From the NCBI RefSeq assembly GCF_019925205.1, contig NC_083566.1, forward strand, positions 37,021,558 to 37,085,557: DNA of 64,000 nt, written 5' to 3'. The stretch's first letter is position 1. Each line of letters starts with the position of its first letter. A program made the position numbers and the translations under genes. The notes under the pieces were generated by a model. The model had not been told where the DNA came from. It ran no database searches and saw only the letters and a program-made list of their open reading frames with translations. Shown here in pieces: positions 25,901-38,772 of the stretch. Origin of the DNA: Metopolophium dirhodum (taxonomy: Eukaryota; Arthropoda; Insecta; Hemiptera; Aphididae).

Positions 25901-26559
25901 ACGAAATATTATTATTTTTAATTTTTCAATAATAATATAATAGTTATAAGTATATTAACTAACGTTAAATTAATTTGAAATAAAAAAAATTGTGGTTAAA
26001 ACAAACAACAATATGCACATAATGCTCAGAAATTTCATAAATAATTTAATTAATTAAAAAGTCTAACGATATTTTAAGAAAAGTGTAAATATATTTAAAT
26101 TTTAAATACCAATCTAAAGGACTTTACATAAAACTAATTTTGCCTGCAGGTTATAATGGAATTTAAGAAATTTATCACTTATTTTACAATTATTGAAAGA
26201 GGATAATAAGTGTTTTTGAGAAAATAACAAATCCGTTTTTGCATAATATTAATATTTCGTAGCTGAACCTAGTAATACTTTTAATGTATCTACTTACAAC
26301 AATAAATTAATATATATTTTTTTTTACAACTATAACATTTCTGACATGCCTACCAACAACATTTATAAAAATGGATGTGTCATTATATTCAAAATATTGT
26401 TTATTTAAAATTGTGTACCTTGTGTTTTTACTCTAAATTCAATAAAGAATGATTAATCACTTTTCTATATAGGTGTGTTTTTAAACTAAAAATGTTGGTT
26501 TTTATCTTAATCAATACCTAGCATATAATAATTTATAATAAACATCGACTGATCGCTAC
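22947..26559. other. AT-rich DNA with an island at 24.3-24.8 kb
   Basis: No gene recognised. 24,600-24,700 has GGTGG-rich blocks. 24,890-24,960 (cggatttaggacgggtat) and 25,340-25,400 look like worn transposon ends, but could not be paired with confidence. Confidence 0.4.
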
Positions 26560-26945
26560 GCATTATAACACGCACCAATCCACTGTCCAGAAGTGCCACC
26601 CGGGAAATGTAATTATTTTTCCGCAATATCTATGAAACCATACAACTATATAAAAAGTAAATCACTATATATTTTTTGGTACGACGTAGTTGATAAATTA
26701 TGGCTATTGGATTTATATTATATTAATTGTAGTTATTATTTAATTTTCCCCATTCAGTTAGAAACGTTATTAATCATGTAGATTATCTATTATGATATTA
26801 TTGTTATTAATGTAAATATAGAAACAATGTGAAGTCGAATAACAGTTACTATTGATTTTTACTGATGATAATTTATTTATTTTATGTATATTTAAATTTC
26901 ACCATTTATTAAAGCTCTAATTAATTTTAAAAATTTCCAAAGGTT
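26560..26945 (+). repeat. dispersed repeat, copy 2
   Basis: Same landmarks as the copy at 2600-2970, with scattered substitutions and small indels, so the divergence is old. A 62-codon frame inside it is incidental. Confidence 0.75.
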
Positions 26946-28174
26946 ACTTTTTTTGAAATTTAAAATGGAATATTAGGTAAAAAAAGTATGTTAATTTTTT
27001 AAAAAATTGTCTATTAGTGTTTTAACTTTTAATTTATAAACAAAATAAAATACCTAATAAACATTTTGGCTGAAAAAAATTTTTCTCAATAATTTATGAA
27101 TGGTCAGTGTTCACTCTAGAAACTGTATAGGGCTTTGGACAGAGGAACCAATATTATAGATTATATTAATCTATATGATCTTTGACTTTCTGTGACTCAT
27201 AACCCGTAACTTTGGGGAGCATAATTTTTTAGGGCCATTTGTCAAAAATAATTGAAAATAGTTGATGTAGCTTTAAAATGTAATACATTTCTCTATTATT
27301 TTCCAGTAAACTAACTTCATTATTTTTAACATTAAAAATCTAAAAGAAATTCATCCATTAAAATAAATATTTTCCTCCAATTCTAAATGTATAATAATAT
27401 ATTCAGTTAATATTTAACATAAATAGTAATTTATAATAAATATACTTACTTTTTTTAAACTTAATTTTTATTTTATCTATTAGACATAGTATTTTAGACG
27501 ATGGACGGATTTTATGTTGAGAATGCTCTTGCGAATGGCGGATTAAATAGTGATATCTGTAAATTAAGTTTGACTCGTTTATAATTAACATTTTTAGTTT
27601 ATTTGTAACTGTTAAAGTTAAATTTAAATATAATAATAATACAGTATAAAAAACAGTGTTTACAGGAATAATGAAACTCATAATATTATCACACTGCAGT
27701 ATTGACCACGATTATCATTTTATTATTTTTACATTATCTAGATATGCATAATATTATTGTAAACTACTGAAGTAGGAAGTGTCAACAATGGGTAGTTTTT
27801 TTCGCCAAGCTGTCCGTTGTGCTTTTTCACTCAGATCAATAGATCATACTGTTATTTTATCAGGTTGCGTGCTTAAAATAGAGAAAAGACAACAATTATT
27901 TCAAAAATGATGTTTAGGTAGATAGTGTTCCACATGAAACAATTAAGAATCAAAATATATTATTACTAGTAATTTATTATCGTTAATTTTTCAACTAACA
28001 ACTATTAAACACTGGTCTTCAACAAACCAATGACAACACAAGGCATAATACAGTAAATGCCACATGGAAATTTCATCGGTTAAAAGTCAAACAATAAGAA
28101 CATAATATAATATCGTATTATATTATTATACTATTTAGACTGCTGGGATAAAATAAAATTGAAAAAAAAGGCGG
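26946..28174. other. AT-rich DNA, nothing recognised
   Basis: Low-complexity AT-rich sequence. The 92-codon minus frame at 27403-27681 is Leu/Ile/Lys/Asn-rich and typical of chance frames in such DNA. Confidence 0.45.
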
Positions 28175-29455
28175 GCCTATGATATTACCAAGTATATTTG
28201 ATGATATTAAGGTGAATAAAGTAATTTATATTTAACCTATTTACGTTGAACTTTGTTTTGAATTTTGAATGCTTAGCTATAAAAGCTAAACATTTTATAA
28301 ATTTTTAACTACCTACTAAATAATTTGTAAATTTTCAATTTGATATATTTCATCAAAATTTGAACTTTAAATGATTATAAAAATTGTGCCTATGTATTTT
28401 TAATATTTTTCATCTACTATTGTAACAATGTATCAGGATCCTTGTATTAACTTTGCACGCTTTTGACCCAACAAATACAATTTTATTGATATTTATAGAA
28501 AAAAAAAAAACTATAAAAATTGAAAATTGAAATTGTTCGTAAACATTATTTTAACAATATAATTTCAAAGTGTTATGATGTATAGAAAATGAAAATATAA
28601 ACATTCAGTGAAATTTTCATGTATCTACAGTTATTTGTTTTTGAATTACAACAAAATAAGAAAATCGCTCGTGAATATCCATTGTTATAAAATATGAACT
28701 TCAAACGCTTATAAAAATTTAATTTGACTTTCTTGTAGACATTTTTTTTTTATTTATAAAGATAGACAGACTTATGTAGAATCTTGTATTATATTTTTAA
28801 ATCTGTGATTTAAAAAGAAAAATTTTTATAAATTTCTAATTCAAAATAATTTGCAAATTTTATAATTTTTTCGTATTTTGTAAAGATTTGAATTTTAAAT
28901 GCTTATAAAAAAAATTGTGACTGAATTTTTAATATTTTAAAAAAATATTGTAACTATTTATTAGGTATAATAGGAGTCTTGTAATACATTTTCAAGCTTT
29001 TTTACCCAACAATTTTATTGACATTCATAGGAAAAAAAACTAAAACAATTTGAAGCTGAAAAACAGTTGTAAACTAATCAAAATATTATTTAAAAAATTT
29101 GATCGTGTATAGAAAGTGCTAATATATACAATTCCATGTATCTACGGTCATTTGTTTTATAGTTACACTAAAAACCAAAATCGATTTTATCGAAAACTAT
29201 TTGCGGAAAAATTCCAGTTCTTTTTTAAATTTTTGTTTTGTTTTTCCCTTCGATTTTCAAAACTATTGAAAATGTTTAATTTTGACCTCATGAATGCACC
29301 AACTACATGCACCTACCCGTCGAACAAGATACTGTTGAAGAAAAGCGAAGCAGTTTTACCACCCCAATCGGTGATGACACACAAAAAAAAAATTAAAAAT
29401 TAAAAAAAAAACACAGATCATTGTAAAATCAATACATTCATCGCTCCGCTAAGAA
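28175..29455 (-). mobile_element. copy B of the 1.3-kb inverted-end element
   Basis: The reverse complement aligns along its length with the copy at 51821-53132. Shared landmarks include ccaagtatatttgatgatat (near 28188), the gacccaacaa / ataaaattttat core, the two arm repeats, the 'gtgatgacac' stretch near 29371 and the end gctccgctaagaatct near 29440. The outermost ~25 bp with the inverted end are missing on the 28175 side, and the other end carries mutations. It is more diverged than copy A. Confidence 0.7.
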
Positions 29456-30000
29456 TCTAAAAATTTTCCGAATTTTCAATCTAATAAAAAAAAAATAACG
29501 ATTTAGTGATATACGATTTGTAATACTTAAAAAAAGAACAAATTACAATTTAATTGAATAATCTATAAAACAGGGTATAAAGATATATTATAATATTATC
29601 TCTGATTTTAATGAGTGAAATAAAATATAGAATTCGTTTAAAGTTAAGGTGATTTGTATACATTATCTATGCGTGATTACACTGGTGACTGGATTATAAA
29701 TATACAATTAATTTGCCATTCATAATCATCAATTAGTTGATATAAGCTATCGGGTACCAATTAATTATAAAAACAATATTGAAAATAAAAAAGCTGACAG
29801 AAAAAAAAAATAATACACTGTAACTTTTGGAACAATAGTGTTTGTGCGGGCGCATGTGGAGAATTAATATCGTTTTTACTTCTTGTATCAATTAAATAGA
29901 ATGGAAAATACCTACCTATTCCGAACTGATCGAAAATTGCAAATTTTAATTATACACGCATTGTAGTATTACGTGGAATGCGAATATTATATTATTTATT

Positions 30001-30182
30001 TTTTTTTTTTTTTAGTTTGTAGGGTGGGGAAATGGTTGGTTGGAACACGTTTTGTATGTGTGGTAAGGATTTGTTGCTAAAAGTCTCGGGTAGTCACCCA
30101 TCCAGGAGCTAGAAAACCCGTCGATACGTACACTCCAGAGCGTTTCCGCAGTTGAGTATACGGACCTCGCCACACCACGCCT
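30001..30182 (-). mobile_element. 5S rRNA-related SINE (copy 1)
   Basis: On the minus strand it begins AGGCGTGGTGTGGCGAGG, passes through CTGGATGGGTGACTACCCG and ends in an A-tail (T-run 29999-30014). GGATGGGTGAC is the internal control region (C box) of 5S rRNA genes. The order and spacing match the copy at 57066, so this is a family rather than chance. 5S-derived SINEs (SINE3 class) are known from other animals. The element is polyadenylated and GC-richer than its flanks. Confidence 0.6.
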
Positions 30183-33089
30183 CATTATTTTATTATGAAT
30201 GTTATTTTATATGGAGGTTATGTGGATATGAGATTTAAATTAATTTCAGGAAAATTGTATGTACGCTTATTTGGAGAATATTTTGTTAAAAACATTTTTT
30301 TGAGAGTGCTTTTATAGAGACTGTTAACATTTCATATGGTGTGGAATTCGTATTACTTCAGCCTCGTGACTATCGTAATGTTTTTAGTCAAAAACTACTC
30401 ATTTTAATAACTCTAACAGTACACCGCTACCAACTTTCATTCTGCGAAACATTTTCAAATTCTCCATGACATGTACGAGGAAATTACCGAGCCACATTTT
30501 TTATTTTCGTCCTCTGAAATCGTAATAATAAATTCAGTTTAAAAATGTCAAGCTAATACATTTGTGTTTCATAAATAATTTAAAAAATATTGCGCTTACG
30601 TCGTCGCCTTGTTAATATTATGGAGAATTCGAATATTATTTTCAGAACGAAAATGGAAAGAAGCTTAGGGACGTATAGTATTTGCAACATTACAATCATC
30701 TGTGAAAAACAAAACATTTTTTTCTTTCGTTTTTTATCACAGGATAGATATTTTACATGTGCACGCGAGCGCGTTAAATAGTCGCCCGCGTACACTGCGA
30801 ATGAATCGTTATAATTATCATTGACGACTATACAAAGGCTAACACTATAATCAGACAACACGACCAAATGATCGACGTCACACGAAGTTGACTATAAAAA
30901 CTTTCCCATTCCAATAATTATTAATACAATATAGTTTCGCAGAGGACTGTAAAACGCGTACGAACCGTTGACCGGTGACACCTGTACGACACACACCTGT
31001 GTAAGCTATAGGTATCTCAATATTATAATTTATAATACACACTCATTATGCGTAAGATCACTACAAATTGGCGATTAATTCGAAGCAAATAATAACATAA
31101 CAATAATTCTTATATTTTACTTTAGAAGAAAAATGCGGTATTATTATACAGTTGGGGCGAGGAGCTTACACCGCGCGTGCCGTCTCGTGCATCGTATATT
31201 AATAATTCATTTGTTTTTATTCGTCTCGCAATACGTATTAAATTATTTTATACGGACGAAGACTATTTTTTTCCTCCAAACCGAACTACGCTGTATTATA
31301 TATATATATATACATTTTTATTTTATTGTTCATGTGTCAGTCGTTGCGGCGGCGGCATTACTACATACACTACAAAACCGTATAGTTTCAATTTGTCGGT
31401 TTCGGATCGAATAAATTTAACGATCGTAACGACCAAACTTTGTTCGTAAATCTCTAAACCATCGATTTCTCGTTCCGTTGTTAAAATTAATTGGTTTACT
31501 TTACACATAAAGACCGATTTAGTGTGGAATTATGACGACAAAAAAAAAACAGTAGGTACCTAGGAAGATTTATATTTTTCACATTGTTTTATGTGTAATA
31601 ATAAATATGAATGCATCTGTGGAAAATAAAGAACTTGTGGTAATATTTTTTTCAACACTTATTGTGTATGAGAAAAAACTCATCAAAAACTGATATACTA
31701 CGTTAAACGTATCTGATATTTTAATACAACTAGAGTCTATAACTTAATATTCTCTTGAGTAAAAACCAAACACGATTGTTTGATTATTTTGCGAATAGAC
31801 TTGTATATTCCTACTTTAAAAGTCTAAGTAAATTTGAAATCAGTTGAAAGTTGAATTTGACATGTTCGATTTAAATGATGAATTTGGGGCTCAGATTTAT
31901 GTGTACTAAAAATAACCAAATTTGCGGTAAAATATTATGCTGGTAAAAACAACTAAATAAAAATATAATTTTCATTTTAAATCAATATAATATAACAAGT
32001 TACAGCCAAGTTTATTTATTTACTTATTATTGTTTAATTATAATTCCTTAAAAATAATTTGACGAGTATGGTAAAATGTAAAAAAAAAAACATAATATCG
32101 TGATAGAAAATTATAATTGAGTAGGTAAGTAGACTATAAATTCATCATCTTTGCTTCTACCAAAATGTCGGTTCTTACAATAAACTTTATTTTTATTTTT
32201 TCGAAATTTTACATTAAGTGTTTATACCTATATAATATACATAAGCTTAACCTACAAAATTGTGCAATATGGCATAACAACACCTTAAAATATTGTAAAA
32301 TAATATGCTCTCAAAACTATAAAATATTGAAATATGCACAAATATAATATGCTCTAAAACAATTCGTATTTGTTATATCTCTTTTCATGAAACACAATTT
32401 TTTCTTATTTAATGTACAATACGATCGATTAGTAAAAATATGCAAATACATACACACTCGAGCTTAACCAAGAATGAGGATTATTATGTCAAAATGGTCT
32501 AATTTTCATAAATTTTAGTACGCTATCCTTAGATAAAAAATAAAACGTACAGAAATGTTACACTAGCGTCGCGTACATAACTAGTAGTTTTACAATTAAA
32601 AGCACACCGTTGACAGGTATAGGCAGTGTTGGGTGGGCTACTACGGGCGTTCCAGTAACATAATACGTCGTACACGGTCTTCAAATTCAAATAACAATTA
32701 TTATAATTAGAAAACACAAGTATGCGGTAAACATACACCATAGGGTTCTGATAACGATATTATATTATGCAATTAATATATAAATATTGTGTTATAATTA
32801 ATATCATTATGTACGAGTGATTAGAATTCTTTTAGCGTGAAGTCATTGATCGAAGCGCTTTGGAAGCCATCACCGTGTATAAATTCGCATTGAGAAAGTA
32901 CATTTTATCGAGACTTAGTCCTGCCGACTTCGAACCCTTCCGTCGTCCTGTGTACGGTGCAATGCTGTCTGCGTCATCGAACAATGAACACACCGGTGCA
33001 CTTGACAGGCAAAATAGAACCGGACGTCGGCGGTCGGAACACAAGCGCTCGCAGCGTGTGTTCTTGGCCGAAATATTACCATTATTTTT

Positions 33090-33131
33090 CGTCGTCGTCG
33101 TCGTCGTTGTTATTATTATTATTATTATTAT
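33090..33131. repeat. (GTC)n-(ATT)n compound microsatellite
   Basis: Five GTC units run into eight or more ATT units. They give poly-Val/poly-Ile and poly-Thr/poly-Ile in spurious frames. Confidence 0.9.
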
Positions 33132-34799
33132 TTTCATACTAATATTGTGTGTCTTACAAACTCGACTGTACGGTGGTATCCGTTTTTTGGCTCGTCGATG
33201 ATAAACCTACACGTAATCGTTCGTTTTAGCAAAAATGTTGACCGTTTTTAGTTCGCATCATCTACTGCTCATGCCAAACGCACGCTTGACTATATCCAAT
33301 TCAGTGGGGCCCACTGCGCAGATTGGTTTTAGACCGAGATTTTCTGTTTTTGTTATTACCACCCAATGACAATTTTTTTTTATTTTCAGTGCACTCAGGT
33401 TTCGTGATTTTTTTTTATCAATCGTTTTGTCAATGATTTGTCGCTACATTATATTGACTGGAATTTTTTTTAACTAAGGGTAGTAATATTTTATTATTAA
33501 TTATAAAGGAAAAAAATATTATAAAAACTATAATTACATTCAGTATAGTTGTGATTGAAGCGAAGCTGAATTTTTTTTTCTATATTTATCCATACACTAT
33601 TTGAACGGCAAAAACCAATACGATTACAGACAAATATGATACACACATTTGTATAGTAATGACAATCAATATCGGTAGGTACAGCAAATAAAAAATAACA
33701 ATAACGCGTATTTCATGAATATTTTAAAAATATTGTTTGCAATTTCCAATTTTAAATAATCACATACTTAATCAAGTTTAACATAAAAAAAATAACGACT
33801 ATTTGTATCTATACGTCATGTTGAGTTATAAAAAAGCAATCTATCTTGTATATTATACTGTAGTTTATAGCAAAAACTCAATTACATCTTTATATTTGGG
33901 GGGGGGGGAGGTTAGGAACGTATATTAATATATACTAAGAATAAAGTCGGTGTTTTAGAAATTAATAATCTTATTAAAAAAACCAAGAAGATTCAAGTAT
34001 AACAACGTTCGTGATATTTCTGTTTTGAGAGTTAATGGTGGTTTTTTCTTACGTTTAAAAATATTGTTGGAACATTAATTAAAGCCACAAAAGTCAAATA
34101 GACTCAGATTACTGATCAATAAATATACCGATGACACTTATTTAGTACACCGCATGAAATATTATAAGCAAAACATGATAACAATAATAAAAATAAATCA
34201 TTGAAACAACAATTTTAAATTACTTCTTTTCTTCACAAACTTAATTGCTATAAAATATTGACATTTGTCGTCATGATAATATGTTATACATTATACAATA
34301 TGTGTCTACAAATAACGTAAGTTTTTAATAATTTTAACGCAAAAATGTTTTACAGGCAAACATGCCGTTGTTTTATAATATAATATTATTGTCTTATGTT
34401 ACTTGTTCATGTGGAGTGGTTATCTAACGAGCAACCTATCTTGCCTAAAAAACAAGTATGCACCTTCGTCAACAAAGTATTTCTAAAATATGGAGATAAA
34501 AATCTAGTAGTACTCTAGGTATTTCGGTCACCCGAGATATACTTTAAATTATGTGGCTTCCATCATGTGTAAATGTAATGTTAGCGTTTGTTAATACTGA
34601 ATCTGAAACCAATAGCACACGTACTTGCACGGCAATGATTTATTACCGAATTATAATATGTGGCGATTTAAATTTCTACTGATATTATACGCATCATTTG
34701 AATAAAGTCGAGATGTAATCAGCTAGTTTAAATGAAAAATTATGTGTCGTCGTGAAAATGCAAATTTCTCATTGAAGGCCAAGCAGTAAAATAATGCAC

Positions 34800-34802
<3 letters not shown>

Positions 34803-34838
<36 letters not shown>

Positions 34839-34854
34839 TACTCACACACACACA
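34803..34854. repeat. (CT)n and (CA)n microsatellites
   Basis: About 16 CT units at 34803-34834, followed after 9 bases by a short CA run. Confidence 0.95.
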
Positions 34855-35060
34855 CGTATACACGTACATATCTCATACAGTTTCCTGCGAAATGATTTTT
34901 TTTTACGTAGGTCAGCCTTTTTTATATGATAAATTGAAAAACGTTCCTATTTTAGATGCGACATCGGCTGCAACCATAATTTATGTATGTATTATAATAT
35001 TTATAAGCTTATAGATATAATATTTTTTATCGATAATAATTTATACTTTCATCGGTACAA

Positions 35061-35688
35061 ATAATTTATTCATGACTTTTGTTTCCCTTTTCGACAACAG
35101 TTTTTTTTTTTATTGTCATCCCAGTTTTACTGACAATAATTATTGCATTACGTTTATGAACCCAACTGGTAGGTTGTTGGATTATTATAAATACTAATAA
35201 TAAGTTCCCACGTGCGACGAGATCGTATCGAGGAGTAGAAATCGCCTGGGGATTTCTGAGGTCGACCATTACATAATCGCGTAGTCGCTCCGCGTGGTAT
35301 AAGACTGTTGCGTCGAATATGCGGTGGGTTGGAAAGATAAAATGAAAGTTGAACAAAAAAAAAAACAAACCAAATATATCTAAACATGCCACTGTTTTCG
35401 TCAAATAACCGCCGCCGTCACTATAGCTATAATATAACAGTATAACACTACCGTATACCACGGTATACGCTATTTCGTTGGCGTGGTAGGAGGTGCCGTC
35501 CTCTCCATCCAACCCTTTGCGAAAGATGGCAAGAAAGAAGACGACGTTGATGGAACGAAATGAGGGATGAAGAGAAATTTTTTTCCAACCTAAAAAGCCA
35601 AACGTTGTGGTGGCGGCGTCGGTGGTATAGGACGATTTCCCGGGATCTCTGGGTTTGAACGGGAGGGGGGAGTCTGAAGCTTGTGGTA

Positions 35689-35733
<45 letters not shown>

Positions 35734-38716
35734 AGAGATATATAGAGAGTAGTGAGAGAGGTAGGGTGAAAGGGAGAAGGGCAGAGAGAGTGGAAGTAGC
35801 AAAGGAAATGATGAGTGGGATGAGGAGGATCGGGTAATGAACGGTGGAGAAGCGGATGGGTGCTGCGGGCGGGCGCCCTCCTATAATCGATAGGACGTGA
35901 GCCGACGGCAGCGCTCTGACATTTCGTAACTTAACTAATCGGGATTTTCGCAAGCACGACGCCTCACCGCCACTACTATTTTTTGGGCGATAAAAATTCA
36001 TAATTTTTTTTTTAATTCTCCATCCCCGAGCACACACACACACACACACACCGTACATAATATACTATATTTATGTGAACACATATTATTATAATAAAGT
36101 CTCAGCCGACGCGGCAAGATGTGTGCAGATATTCGAGTGATCAATCATCCTAACCGCCTTCTATGCATAATTGCACGTATATGTATTTGCATATTCCGTA
36201 CGTGCGCGTACCGAACATGTATATATTATGTGTATAGAGTTAAGTACATGCCATACATAATTATGTATAAATATGAGCCCTACACATCACACGGCATTCT
36301 CCGATATAGGTCGGATTAAGCGAAAATACCGACGGTGCAACCGCCACCACCAGTAATTTCTGGCACGAGTCGATGATATTTGCTTTATTAATATTGCATA
36401 GGTATTAATTATTATTTATTACTGGCTACTGTTAATATAGTATAGAATTTATCGTTTTGGACAGACCCAAATTGGTATTACAACTACTATGCTTTTAATA
36501 TCACTGTATAATAACTGATATCAAACTATATTCGTCGACTAAAGACGCTGCGGGTTATACGCACTATTTAGGGATTATCGACGGAGACATAATTTATAGA
36601 AGAGAGTTGGATTTCCCATATGGTCACTGGCGAAAAATATGTACTTAAAAAAAAAATCAGTTAAAAAAGGGATCGGTAACAGTTATTGGAAGACGCGTGG
36701 GAATCCTCAACATATATATTATTATTTTCTATTAATTGCATTATTGAGTTTCATAAATCTAATAATGTTTTATTGTTTATATTTCTTTCAATCGACATTC
36801 TAAACGTGCAAGGTTTATTAAAATAACATTAAGTTTATTGTATGTGCCTGTGCACAAAATAAGTATTATGAATTAAAATTAATATAAGTACATTGTTTGT
36901 AACTAGTTACAATAAAAATACCAAATTATTGTAGTTTAAAAAAATAAATAAATAAAGAACTAAACAATTAGTTTATGAATAACTGTCTTATGGTACTGGA
37001 GTCATAAAAGTCGGGAGACTAATACATATGACCTCATTTACTTTTAGGCTGTGCACAATATTATTTGCCGATATGATATGATATATTATTTGTCATAGAA
37101 TTAAAACAAGTTATAATAATATGCAATAGCTGCAAGCCGCGTCGTAACAATACTTACCAAAACAAAAATTTAGAAACTTGAAATGTGCCGGACCCACGAA
37201 GTGTTGCTTAGAGATCTAATAAAGGTAATGACCGAACCAATAGTAGGTTTACGGTATACCACACAAATTCTAAAATATCGTTTGTGTGCGTATCATGTAT
37301 ACTATCCAATATTATATATGTACATATTATATTATTAATGCTATATCAAACCGTATAGAAAGCATAATATAATAATACATTATTACGTTTGTAACCAATC
37401 ATAATCTTACGGAGTGCGACAAAAACGTGTTTCCCGTCCCCGGAGTTGCTCAAATCTTTAATTCGGTATACTCTACGCCTTGTTAATATCGACGATCGCG
37501 TGAAATGTATAGTGGTTATCACATTCGGATAGACAGTCGTGGTTAATTCGTTCAGTGATTATCATAATATTATTGTAGTATAATATAAACTAGTATAATA
37601 TTGTTTAAGTCTTATAAGTAGGCAATGAACGCGCTGTATAGTTGCCTGTTGATATTATAATATGCTTATGCCATGTGACAAACCGATTCGTTTCGTGACA
37701 CGAAACCGATTAATTTATCAACGCTCGGTCACGACTCCTTTGTACCTGCAGCGTATTATATTATACACTCATACGTGGCGCTTTTACGTCAAAATTGCAG
37801 ACGTGATTTAATTTGCGTGTCCCGTGATTATTAATTAACACCATTTGTTCTAGTCGAGTAATACGTTAAATTTGATCACTAATAATATTACATTCGTGTG
37901 CATGCGTCGTCGAGTGCTCGAGTGAACTCAATAATTACACTCGAACCACATACCGCGGTTTGGCGTTTACTGTGATACTTCCCCGGTCATACCAGTAAAC
38001 GAGTATTCACCTAATAATTAGCTTGTTGGTGCCTATTATATTAGTTTTGGTTTTGACGCCTTTTTCAATAATATACGATCGATTATCTCCAGTAATTACT
38101 AATGACCAAATAATTTATGTTAATATGGTTAATATTATGTACCAGCTAGGTACCTATTAATTAATATTTAAAAGTAGACGTAAAATGAAAAAAAAAAATT
38201 AAAGCTTTACATGATGTAAGTATATAGATACCGAGAAAGCGGGTCTTTACTTTTCCATTATGTGTCTTTACTATCATTGTCTTTAAGACGAAAACGCCAT
38301 TATTTTTTTACAGTTTAATGGATGAATGGTTTTCATGATATTGGCGAGTATATGGACCATAAAATGAATACCGTAAGTGTAGTAACGAGTAAGTATTATC
38401 ATGTAATATATTATGATTGTTCCAATAATCAAATACAATATTATACTTGAGTATAATAATAATGTTTATATCTTACTGGTCTTTAAAAGAGTTTTTATTT
38501 TCGTACTAAAACTCACTGATCTAATATAAAATATATATATTTTTTATTTCTATAATATATTTACAATCTGTTCAGACAAGAACAAAAAGCTAATGTTTTA
38601 AAGGTGATTGCATACTTGTGAATCTTTTATATGAAAGAAGCCAAATGCCTGTTTAAGATACTGGGTACCTATTTTGTGCAATTCATTAATATTTTAAGTA
38701 ATTTATATGGATTATT
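35061..38716. other. GC-richer islands, no gene recognised
   Basis: 35,061-36,350 carries GA and CA microsatellites and a 330-codon minus-strand frame (35066-36058) with no conserved motif, judged spurious. 37,130-38,060 is a second CpG-containing island without frames of note. Confidence 0.45.
35692..35728. repeat. (GA)n microsatellite
   Basis: About 18 GA units, flanked by impure GA/GT-rich sequence to about 35800. It keeps the minus-strand frame at 35066-36058 open with Ser-Leu repeats. Confidence 0.95.
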
Positions 38717-38772
38717 ATGTCACTTAGCGCATTGAAGGATTTCCCTGTATGGAAAAGGACAATGGATTTTTG

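Larger units (their letters stand above)
30183..35060. other. islands at 30.6-31.5 and 32.8-33.3 kb in AT-rich DNA
   Basis: The island at 32,820-33,200 holds overlapping frames of about 100 codons on both strands, with GC-rich codons in their first halves and microsatellite-coded tails. No domain is recognised in either. The rest is AT-rich. Confidence 0.45.

Noticed and set aside
32832..33201. Overlapping ~100-codon frames on both strands
   Set aside because: Half of each is encoded by the GTC/ATT microsatellite. The plus frame opens at a TTG, not an ATG, and no domain is recognisable.
35066..36058. 330-codon minus-strand open frame, the longest outside the Polinton-like element
   Set aside because: It runs through (GA)n and (CA)n microsatellites that cannot create stops in that frame, and it shows no conserved motif, domain order or neighbouring exon. 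I judge it a chance frame in a GC-richer island.
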